Positions 19,901-32,400 of a stretch of DNA of 64,000 nt are shown piece by piece. The notes under the pieces are model-generated. The model had not been told where the DNA came from, ran no database searches, and was given only the letters and a program-made list of their open reading frames with translations. Source of the stretch: Valencia hispanica (Eukaryota; Chordata; Actinopteri; Cyprinodontiformes; Valenciidae); assembly GCA_963556495.2 (NCBI GenBank), contig OY747716.1, positions 36,418,318 to 36,482,317 on the forward strand, read 5' to 3'. The first letter of the stretch is position 1. Each line of letters opens with the position of its first letter. Both the position numbers and the translations under genes were made by a program.

Positions 19901-22900
19901 TTGTGCTGAGTCAAAGGAAAATTTCATTTTTATGTTAAAGCTGTAGTCGGCAGCTCAGTCCCATCAGCTCCGAATGAATGTATTCTATTTCTTGTGAGCC
20001 CTGGGATTTTTATAAACTAGACTTGGGGAAAAAAACAAAACAAGAAAGGCAGCAGCACATGTCATGTAGGTAAAACGGACAACAATAACAAAACAAACAT
20101 TAAAATGACATAAAAGGCAAACAATTTAACAAACAAAATGCATGATTTATTATTACAGAAACAGATTAACATTTAAAAATAGTAATGATTTAAGAAATAA
20201 AACACATGCACTGTTGGAAGCATTTCTGCGATATATGTGAAGCTTTCCCAGCAAATCTGGCTGATCTAACCTGTATCCTATATATATATAAACTTCAAGG
20301 AATACTTCTGATTCACAAAAGTTATTATCATTGTTAGTAGTACTAGTATTATTGCCTAATCTACCCTATTTTTCAGTCGTGTTACTCATTCTGCCCCTGG
20401 AACTGAAGCAACAAAATGTTCAGCTAAGCTACATGAAGCTGCTTGTTAGCTTAGCTACACATATTTTAGCCAAATCAGGCTAACAAATGTGTGTGGATAC
20501 CATTAGCCATGCTAACATCTAACTTGTTCACCATGTGAAGTGTGATTATACTATAGCAAAATTATTATTATTATTAGCTAAACCACTCATAATTGTTAGA
20601 CCAATTTAGCATATTTTGATAAATTGTGCTAACAGCCTTTTTCCTATTTACTAGTACCTTTACTAAACATTAACATATTAACTTTTCAGTGTGTAATTTA
20701 CCATGGATTGTTGTTATTATTATTAATTACACATCAGTACTTTTCACTGGTCCTGAACCCGTATTTTAACCTAAATTAAAAAACCTGAGCTAAGTTATAT
20801 CTACTCAACAGCTCATTTGCTGCCAAAGGTAAAATACAGTGGACCCTCAGGATTTACGGGGGTCAGGGACCACAACCGCCCACAAATAGCTAAAATCAGC
20901 AAATATGTGAGACCTCCCTATAAAAACGCTTATAACCCTTTTTTATTCGTTCAGACATCAAATATATCATGATATGGATTAATACGCCAAGTTGAAAACG
21001 TCTCTACCGCCAATATCCACAGTCTTCCTTATCTCTGCTCTTGAGAGTACAGCCAATCGGCGACGAAGAAAATAAAGGGCAGTTTTTTTCACACCGTCGA
21101 AAGGGAAGTGAAATGCATATAATATGTAATAACAGTGATATTAATATCGATATAGGCCCACATTTTCATATCGGGGATCCCTATTTGTTAGCCTTTTTTA
21201 GGTTATGTTGCTAAAATGGAGTTTAAATTGCATTCTGGAAGGCTGGAAGGCACCAGCCTTGCTAACCACTTGCATGATAACTTTTTAAAGTGCCCTGAAG
21301 CTAGCAAAGCTACATCCAATAGCTTGTTATCCTTGTTTAGGATATTTTTGTTGATTGATCTACCCCTCTTGCTTGGATACCAAGTAGCATTGCTAATCAT
21401 TAGCTTGTTGTCTGCTCAGTGTGTGGAATTTTTCACAAATAACACTGCTTTTATTTAATTCAATATTTATTACAAAAAGCCTGGCAATGCTAACTATAAA
21501 AGCAACAGGAAGCAACCTCTTAGACTAGGCTATATATAGTAGCCAGTTTGGTTCTAAATTAATAACATGTTATATGCTTTTATATTTTAAAGTTGTTCAT
21601 ACTCTCAGCTTTAAGTTTAGGCTAGCTACATTGTCTTATATGTCTAATTGCAATATATGTCAATCTGTTAGTCTTTGTGAATATGGACACTACAACTGTG
21701 GTGTTGCAAAACAGTTAACCTGAAAATGATTTGTATCTTTTATATCCTGCTTATTATCTGTTGCCTCAAGCTATTTTTGCTTTAGCTTTTAGCTTTTTCT
21801 GGGTTTTGTTGTTTGCTTTTGTATGCTTAATTTGAAAAAAATGGCTTCACATGTTTGTTAGGCTGAACTGTTGCCGGGCTATCCATTTCTCGTATTATGC
21901 CTGCATAGACAAAAGGAAACGCATATATATCTTAGTGATTTCTTCTGTTCTTAACGATAAAACAAAGTCTCTTTTTCCCCAATATGTGAAACTCATCCTA
22001 AACATTGAGGTGACTGACTTCATTGTATTTATAGTCAGGCTTTGTATGAGCCATGATGTCTTTATGGTCAAATACTTGGTCATCTGCTTGACATAGGTCA
22101 GTGTTATAGCTAAAAAGATGACAAAAACATGATTTGGTGGAGTTGGGTAAGAAATGATCATGTGCAAAAAGTGCTGGTGGGATTTCTTGGTTTCTACGAA
22201 GTTTATTGTTTAGACAACCTAAAATGAGATAATGTAATTTGTTGTTGTCTGGTTAATATAGTTGCACATAGGTGCATTTCAGTAAGTTGGAACATGATTG
22301 TAAAGTTATTTAATTTCAGTTATTGAATTAAACAAGTGAAACTCATTTATTATATAGATTTATTACCCACTGTGTAATTTATTCAAACAATTTTTTCTAT
22401 TTATTTAGATGAGTATAGTTTACAGCTAATGAAAACCCCAAATTCAGTCAATCAGAAAATTACATAAGACCAATAAGATGATTCATTTCAATAAAGAAAT
22501 GTTTTGCTGAGCCCTACTCAATCATAGAGAAGACTGTTGACTTATCAGTATTGTAGAGCATACAGTTGACACTCATGACGAAGAGCGTAAGCTACAACCT
22601 CAGTGTGCTGTATCCTAACCGATTAAAAGAAGGTTGAGTGGAAGGAAAAAGTGTGGTATAAAAAAATGTCCAAGCAGTCAGGGGGGGGGGGTTGTGGAGA
22701 AGTAAAAACTGCTGTTGGAGTCAATGCATCCAGAGCCACATACGTTTAACATATATATACTGTACAGTACATGGAGATACGAAACGAGATTCCTGGAGGT
22801 CAGGTTATCATTATCTGTAACGCTTAATCATGAAAATTAACGGAAGGAAATCATTGAAATATATTGATCTGTTTGCTATCAAGCTGTATAAAAAGTTTCA

Positions 22901-25900
22901 CTATTTGAATTCAATTACTTTTCAATAATTTTATGATTTCATCCTAAACCATTTAGGTGCATTGCCTTTACTAACACATTTCACATAGAACACCATGTCG
23001 ATGTTTGTAATAAAATCCACAATGCATTTAGTCTATAATATTTTATAACCATAGTAATGTCAGAAAACTCCAGGTGTCATGTGGATTTTTCCATTCAGAT
23101 GTGATTCCATCACAGACATTTCCATTAAACAAATATTTTCAAATTTTCATCTTTGCTGCTGGTACAATATTCCTCTTCTCCTTCTGAGAAGAATACTTCT
23201 TTCATGGTGAGTCAGAGCCTGGAAGATGCTTTTCCGTCGCATAGAAGAAGTGTTTGGTCATTGTTCGAGCTGCTTCAATGGAAAAAAGAAAAAAAAAATC
23301 GGACTAAAATAGCTTAATTTCAGGCTGCAGTCTTCCCTAGCCCAGCTGCTGGCACAGATATCGTCCTCAGTATAAAGAAAGGAGAACAGTCCATTCTCAT
23401 TAGTATGCAAAGTGCCATCACAGCTTCTGAGGTCTGATAAAGGATCAGAGGATCAGCTCCTTTTACAGTTTGCTGAACCACACACCAGTCACTTTGTTCA
23501 GTCATGGTTTAAATTCAGTTCGGGACGCCTGTCAGGGTCTCCTACTGTATTTATTTAGTTTTCACCTCAACATTTGCTTGTTCAGCTTTTTCACTGGTTG
23601 TGAGACCGATTTGATGGAGAATCTGGTTTCCTTATTAGTCAGAAAGTCCACTGAGAAACCGTGTAATACCTGTTCTTTTCAAAATACCATCAGGTTACTT
23701 TACAGAGTTGCGTATGCATGCTGCACGCGAACATTTTCCTCAACCCCCGTTGCCTACATCAAATGGACAGGAAACCGATTGAGTCAGAAAACAGCAGTCT
23801 CTTCTCTACACCAGAGAACGTTAGTATTCATGTCCTCGCCCGCCTTGGCTTGAGACCGCTCACGCGACGGCTGTATTGATTTTGCGGCCAGGGGAGAGCA
23901 GAGCGTGTCTCTGCTACGTAGAAGCTAACCATTACCAACGCCGCAACATGGCGGAACACGTTTGGCCTTGTGTTATTTGTGGAGAAAACACATCAACCCA
24001 AGAAAGAAGAACTGAGAAATAAACGGTTGGAATCTGTCTTTGGAGCACCACCAGCGAAGTATAACGCTAAGTTAGTTGTTTGGTTGAAGGCAGCGTCGCG
24101 TTCCAGTTAGCCAATCAGAGGCGAGATGTTTGGATATGATGAATATTAATGAGTAAGATTCTATTGTTTTCCACCCCCCTAAAACAGGAGCGACTCTCAA
24201 GACATTCATTCATACATAATAGACACCACAGCAAATTTCAGTGATAAGTCCACAATGGGGCACTTCCTTTTTTTTGTCAGGGAGGAATGTGCTGACTCAA
24301 TGCTTGTTAATCACTGAAATAAATGAGCTCAGAGTCAAACCTCTAAACATAATTTACTTTAATTAAATAACAGAAATGAAACAACCAAGTGGCCACAAAC
24401 GTCATTGTATTTCGTTGGATTTTCATGTGAGCGACCAATACATTATTAGTAGTTCATAGTTCTGAAATGGAAGAAAAAATATTTTTCATTTTTGATATTT
24501 CAAAAAATCTCTAATGCCGCATTCACACCGCACGTTTTGTCGCCGTCAAGAAACGCTCACAAAGTGACTGGTTTGAAGCCCATACATTTTTAAAGCTACA
24601 TTGTGTAAGATCTTCTTCCATCTAGCGGTGAAACAACCAACTGAATATTACGTTCTAGGCCCGCCTCCCACCCCCCATTCCAAGCGCGTTTTAACTCCTA
24701 CGGTGGCCTTTTCATGCCAAGGTTAACATGGCTTCCAGTACTTCATCCAAGTGTTCCTTCCAGTGATGAGGTAACTTTAGAAAACTACATTGCATTTAGT
24801 TATATAGTCAGACGTCTGCCGCGTCGCGAGTAGAGAATCTCCCTCTGGGATTCGTCAAGGTGCAACTTAGTGTAGCCAAAGCGCGAATGTCCCTCGTTGG
24901 CGAATGTATTTCAAAGATGGAAACTCAACATGGATTCAGCCATTCGCGCGACTCGCTCGTATGTATTCTGAATAGCAGATTCTACACTTACGAGAATACT
25001 TTCATTAGTAGGAGGAAGTAATTACACATGAATGAGCACATATTTTTAAAAGAACAAAGGGTTTTTTGCTAAGAATTAACTCAAAAAAATACACAATGTA
25101 GCTTTAAGCCTGAAGCTTGCAGTGAAGCCCGCCACTTGCTGAGCAAAAAAATAGTGCGTGGGCGGGGCTTCCTCTGTTGTCGGATGTTTTAAACAATGGC
25201 GGATCATATGACAACGTCGGCGTTGGGCACATCAGCGCCGTTTGTGGATACACCCCATTATTGAGAGGCGTTCTGAGTTTGGAGCTGCGTATAGATAAGG
25301 TTCACTTTCAGCGCTACTTTAAATGTGTAGTGATGTCACTACAGTGAGACGCTATAATTGGTTGACGCTCGGTGGGACGACGCCTAAAGTTCAGCTAGCT
25401 CAACTTCTGTGTTGCTGGCTTTTGCCGCTTTGAAGCTTGGAAAGCAGCAAAAGTTTCAAAAACTGCCGCGGCCAAAGCACCGTGGAGACTCTGACGGACT
25501 CAACCTTAGACTTAACATGTAATCTTGCCATTCTGGACGTTGACGTTTTGGGCGGTGTGAACGCAGCATAAGATGTAGTGTGCATTTATACGAACTAACC
25601 TCCCTCAGTCTGCTACCCGTAAATAAAATCCAATCCAATCCATTACCTTCAGAGAGGCCCAATTAGTCAACAGAGTAACTATTAGTCTTTCCCTCCACAG
25701 ATCTAGCCTCTATGAACGAGTGACGGGAAGAGTGTCAGTGTTCAAAGAAAGCCACGAGAAGTTTGTCACAAGCCATGAGATCAAAACTTTTTGACCTACT
25801 AGCAAAATGCTAGGTGTGGCTGAACACCAACAATGGATGTGGCATCATGCTGTGGGTATCTTAAGCTGGGACAAGGAAGCTGGCTAGAGTGGATGGAAAG

Positions 25901-26380
25901 ATGGATGAAGCTAAATACATACAACACGGGAAGAAAAGCTGCTAGAGGCTGCAAAAGAGCTAGAACTGGAGAGGAGCTTCACCTTTGAACAGGAGAACCA
26001 CCCTAAGCTCCCCATCAAAGGCTCACATAAAAGTCCCGTGAAATCTGTGGCTGAGACGTGAGAGAGTATACAAAATACTTTTGCAAGACGCTTTATTAAA
26101 ATAATGATTATCAACAATTGAAATCCTAATTGCTGCTGCTTTTCTTTGTTTCATTTAATCTCATGTTTTTGCAGGGGGGGCAAAGCCAGTGATCTGGAAA
26201 TATTGATTTAAAGTTTGATTAATATATGGTTCCTTTGTACTTGTTAAGCATTTTACAGATGAGAACAAAATATATATTTGTTTACAAACCTCGTGCTTTA
26301 TAAGCAGATTTTTTGCCTGTTTTAATCACTGTTATCTTACCTAAAGCTTTACTCCTTCTTGGCTTGGTTCTTTTTCCTGT

Positions 26381-26455
<75 letters not shown>

Positions 26456-29400
26456 TTTCAAACCTTGGTTCCATTTATAAACCAGATAATGAGATTGCCC
26501 ACTCGACTCAACAAAATGTCTGGCCTGTAATGGTCTCACAGTTCACAGAGCAGCTGGCTGACCTATTTTGAAGAGAAACGGTTCAATACTGAATGCTTTA
26601 AATTGCCGCTGATGTTTGTGCATGTTGCTCCTATACTGCTTTTGCTAAAAACATTTTTTTTTTTTTGTATGGTGAAATATGAGCATTTCATAAAGAAATC
26701 CATTTAAGAAAAATCTGTGATTGGTATTAGGGGAAGCAGAATCATTTGTGTGGGCATGGGCTGGCCATAAGTATTTGAACACCTGAAAAAAATCAGTGTT
26801 AATATTTGGTACAGAAGCCTTTGTTTGCAATTACAGAGGTCAAACGTTTCCTGTAGTTCTTGACCAGGTTTGCACACACTGCAACCAGGATTTTGGCCCA
26901 CTCCTCCACACACATCTTCTCTAGATATGTCAGGTTTCGGGGCTGTCGCTGAGCAACACGAAGTTTCATCTCCCTCCAAAGATTTTCTATTGTATTTAGG
27001 TCTGGAGACTGGCTAGGCCGCTCCAGAACCTTGCTATGCTTCTTACGGAGCTGCTCCTTGGTTATCCTGGCTGTGTGCTTTGGGTCATTGTCATGTTGGA
27101 AGACCCAGCCACGACACATCTTCAATGCTCTGACTGAGGGAAGGAGGTTGTTGCTCAAAATGTGGGGCGGCTGTAGTTCAGTGGTAGAATTGTCGGCCCG
27201 CCACCCACAAATCGTGGGTTCGATTCCAGGTTCCACTTGCTACATGTCGTTGTGTCCTTGGGCGCAAGACACTTCACCTACCTGCTTACTGGTGTTGGCC
27301 AGAGGGGCCGATATGGCAGCCTCGCTGCTGTCAGTCTGCCCCAGGGCAGCTGTGGCTATAATCATAGCTTGCTTCCACCAGTGCATGAATGTGAGAGTGA
27401 ATGAATATTGGAGTTGTTGTTGTAAAGCGCTTTGAGGGTCTCGAAAAGCGCTATATAAATGCAAGCCATTATTATTATTATTAAATCTCACAATAAATGA
27501 CCCCATTCACCCTCTCCTTAATACAGTACAGTTGTCCTGTGTCCTTTGCAGAAAATCTCCCCCAAAGCATGTTTTCACCCCCATGCTTCACAGTAACGGG
27601 TCTTTGAGAGCCAGAATTCTTGCTGATTGCCAGGTGTTCAAGTATTTATGTGCAGCAATAAAACACAAATAAATTCTTTAAAAATCAGACAATGTGATTT
27701 CCTGAATTCTTTATAAAAGGCTGTCTCTCACAGTGGAAATGGACCTACAATGTGCATTTCAGGCGCCTCCATAATTTCTACGTGGAAGAATCGCAGGGTG
27801 TTCAAATACTTATGTTCCTCACTGCATATATACATATATATATATTTTTATATTTGGGGGGAAAATATCTAAAAGGACTGAAAAATGCCAACTTACAAAG
27901 TACTCCTTGACCAGTTCAGAAGTGTATAACATTCAGTATATTGTTGCATAAAAGTAGCAAACTTTCAGATTTACATTGAAATGTGGCATCTTTACAAATG
28001 CAGTCACTAAATAAGCAATTCTTTTTCCAAATTCAGTTTTTCGGTTTTGTATTTTTACGAAAGGGCTGCACAGTGGAGCAATTGGCATTGCTGTTATCTT
28101 GCATCAAGAACGTTAAAATCCCGCCCTGGGTTATTTCTGCAAATTACAGTAAATTAATAATAAGGTAGGGCTCCACATCCGGGGTTATGAATAGACACAC
28201 GGTCAGCTTAAACTTCCCTTGGCAGACGGCTTCCTGTTGTTCCCGAAAATATATAATAAAAAATGGCAAAAGCCGAACTGACCAGCTTTTTTCCTGTAAA
28301 TGTCTTCATACATACAAACAAACAAAAAACTTGTTGTTACATCTGACTGGCCTTATATTCATAAAAGTCCAACACCTCACCTGATATGGGCCTCAGAATT
28401 TCATATGAAGCACAAAGTTTGCGAAGGTATTCATTTATTTAAAAAAACAAACCAAAAAAAACACATAACCCCCCGTTTTTCATCTGTGAAAAAGGGTGGC
28501 TTTTTCACAGATGGAATAACATTTCATCTTAAACTAAAAAACTCTTCTTTCCCAAGAGAAGACAACAATCTACTCAAAACGTAGAAACTGAAAGCCTAGC
28601 TCGTAGTAATGCAATCATATAAGACCTTTTTTATGCTGATAGGATTTACAGATCCCTTTTCTACAAAAATCTATTTTGTTTGTTTCATTGAAATATTCGA
28701 TACTTAGTTTATTATTCAGCACAAGATATGTATAAATTTTTCTAAATTAAAAACAAATTTGTGCCCCCCCCAAATGGTTTCAACTTGATGAGTTTGGCCA
28801 TCATGGCAAAAGTTTGGACACCACTGGTCTTAAACATTACTGTTTTTACTTTTAATCTATGTTTGTTGTTTGTATTTATAAGTAACTCTTGAAAATCCTG
28901 AAAACTGGATGAAAATGGCATTAGACTTTTACAGGCCGATACTGGTTTCTCTTTTTCTTTTAGGTCTGACCTGCCTGTTGGAAATTTGACCTTTCCTTTT
29001 AAATAACTCGTTTGTGTAAATGTAGTTGTAATTTGGGATACGACTGTTGTATTTAGGTGGTGGTTTTGTATTTTTACCAATGGAAAAAGGGGGAGCTTTG
29101 ACGCATTTAAGGTACAGGGGGAAAAAAAGCTTATTTTTGTATTACACTGGCTATTACCAATGAAAGGAAAATGTTTCTATCACTGACCAGAAGAGTATTC
29201 TTCACCTTATACCAGCACAAAAAACAACCATAGTAACAATTTAAACTCCACTTAATGTTGTTTAAACACCCCTAAACAACCGTTTTTCTATTATTGTTAC
29301 TATTTTATTGTACTGTTTTGCAGCACAGTTTGACATTTTAATGTAACTGGTGTGGTTAAGTAGCCGATTTAAAATTTGTTTTTATTTTAGAGCAATTTTT

Positions 29401-32400
29401 TTTTTTGTGAGGCTCTATAAACTGTTTTGAGAGAGACAGGGATGTTGTTCTTACCAGTGACCTGTTTATCAGTGCATTGCTAGAAAACTCTGAATTTGGT
29501 TGACAGGATGTTAAAACAGTAGCTGCTCTATTACATGTGGCTATTTTTTTTTTGGCATAATGCAGCACATTATTTCCAGTGCAACTGCAGTGGAGGTTTT
29601 TACCATTGCGTTTGAGCCTGTGCTGACCATTGATTTTTCTTTAAATAAACACCTGAAGTCTTTCCTCAAGCTGCAGGATGGTCCTGCAGTGAGAAGTGAG
29701 AGAAACTGTTTTGTCTTTTTTTAGATGTTTATCTCTGTTTTAGCGACTGAAAACACGTTTTTAGTGATAATTTGTGGCAAAATACTATAGTTTTTTTCCT
29801 AACATTAAAATAAATCGATTATTTTAGTAATTTCTTGTATTATTTTTGTAAAATGCAAAATAGTTTCCGACTTGGCCTTCTCAGTTTTTTAGAAAACTCT
29901 AACCTATTATGGTTTACATTAGTATTAGTATATATATTATTACCATGTGTGGGTATTGGGGAGCCTAAGTCACGGCCATCTACATCTGGTCCATGGGTCC
30001 CCTACTGTCAAGAAAAAATGAATGAGAGTCAATGGAGCGATGAAAGTTATTTCTGGATGCATGTTGAAATGTGTAATGGGTTTAACATATGATGTCGAAC
30101 CCCCAGATGGCCGCTTGTACAGAGCCAGGTTCTGCTGGAGGTTTTTTCTTCCTGTTAAAGGGGAGTTTTTCCTCTCCACTGTCGCTACATGCTTGAGGGA
30201 TTGCTTTGGTTGGAGTCAGCATCAACGGGGCACAACTGCCAGTCAATGACTGGATGCAATCTGCTGGGATTCCTGACATAGAAAACCTTTAAACTGATTG
30301 GAATGTTTATATGATTGTATTGAAATCGCTTTTCTTGTGAAGTGCCTTGAGATGACATCTGTTCTGAATCGGCGCTATATAAATAAACTGAATTGAATTG
30401 AATGTCTGTGAATTTTAAAGACACATTTTATTGGAGAGAAAGCGCTCATTTTCGACAGGGGGCAAAAGTTACTTTAGGTTTTGTTTGAAAACCCATAGTG
30501 AACTACAGCTGAAGAAGAAGAAGAAGAAAAATGGCCGTGAGTCTAGCGAGCTTTGCATCCTTCTAACAGGACGAAGGAAGGAGCATTAAACGTGGAGAAA
30601 ACCAATATAAATCTGAACATTTGGAAAGTGGCAGCTATGCTGAGGGGGAAATAGTCGATTTCTGAGAGCCAGCATGCGGGACGAGCTCTGCAAGGTCTCG
30701 TTGGGTATTTTAAGTGCTAGCTAATGTTAGCTGACATCATGTATGCGACTTCTGATTTGTAGGCATTTTAATTACGAATTCTTAAAAGCAAATAAATCAG
30801 AAATCACATGAAAAACACAGTCGAAACGCACATAATTGGTTATCCTTTAAACTGAGGTACAACATATGTGTCATTCAGGGCTTAAGGTAAACCGGACCAG
30901 AACATTTTTATTTATTTTTTTGGCCAGGGGACCCATGGGTTGACCGGAAGTGAAGCAGACTTAGGCTCCCCATGACACTGAAGTGGCCATCTGACTCACA
31001 GTCCAGTTCGGCCTTAAATTAAAGGCCACTGTGCTGTTTTAAAGATTCTCAACTACATTTGATCATTTCTGGTTCAGTTTAAGATTTAATAAAAGACTAG
31101 TTGGGGTCAGGAAGATGCAACAGAAGGGATTTGCCCATTGAATCATTCAGCATGCTGCATACAGCTTTAGGTCTTTCTCCTGCTAACTATATAACCATTT
31201 CCACTATCGGAACTTCCAGGTAATTTTACCAAACCTACACAGTATGCACATGTCACCAGGCCGGCCCAGAAGGACCATTTTCCGGGTCATTTCAGGAATT
31301 AAAGTTGGGGTATGTATCAGAAATTGCCCCTTAGAGTCACTGGGCGGGACTTGTGGTTAACTCATGCTGATTGGTTGTAACTCAGAGGGAAATGATATGA
31401 GCGGACGTCGGCAAACAACCGGCGTTTGTAAAATTGGACGAGTTGCTGGTGAAGCAGAATGGAAGAAAAAGAAAAGCTACGCCAAGTGGACCGGCCATCG
31501 CTGCGAATACCAACAAACAGAAACGCTGCAACCTTCCCTCCTCCCAGAACTTTCCCGGATCTCGTCTAGTAGAAATGGGCCTTTTGTTGTTATGCAGGCA
31601 TTGTGCTAAAGTCCTCGGCTAATGCTGGCATGTTCACTCTGCTTTGATAAGACGTGCCAGTTGATCATTTGTGGAGCAAACTTACAGAAAAACTAGTTTT
31701 CCATATTATCTAATAATTAACGTGTGAACAGTATTGTTTGCAAGCACCTAACGATTTTGCCAACAAAAACTTTATTTGTGCTTAAATGCTTTTTAGAAGA
31801 TGAACCGATTCAACACGTTGGTTTTCCTCTTGTTGTTTGGGTTGATCTAACTCTTCCGGTTTTACAATGCAGTAGGTCCAACGTGACTCTGAGCGTTCTG
31901 ATGGAAAAGTGGCTTATTAGTTCTGTGTGTTCCTGTCCTTTCACTCTCTTCATTTCTATCCCAAATCATTACGGCTCCCGTTGGCGCCGGCCTCTTTTCT
32001 GTCGTCTACTGCCTCCGGTCCGCCACAGACAGAGTGGTGCTGAAAGGTCGGGCCTAATACAGTTTGGCGATGAAGAGTAAGGAAATGAGAAGGAGCCTGA
32101 GTGTGTGTTACTAGAAAGGAATCATTGAGAACATCCTGCACAATTTTTATCAAGTCTTTTCTCTCCTGAGCGCGTTTTAAATTCTGTTTTTCACAGTTTT
32201 TGCTTTGAATCCACCCTGGTCTCAGTCCGCCAGCTGCTGCTCCACTTCTCAAATCACTAAAGTCAGCGTTGCTCTCACACGATTGGCTGCTGGCTCTGAA
32301 TGCTGAGCGGATTATCCCGCTGCCATGGCTACAGCAAACAGGAAATGCCTGGAGGCAGGTAATGCTCCAGGCTTGTCCCAGAGTGCCGTTTGCCGCTCAT

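Noticed and set aside
27162..27240. A tRNA gene
   Set aside because: The A and B boxes are good, but the region continues into a SINE body and (ATT)n tail and is inserted in a Tc1 element.
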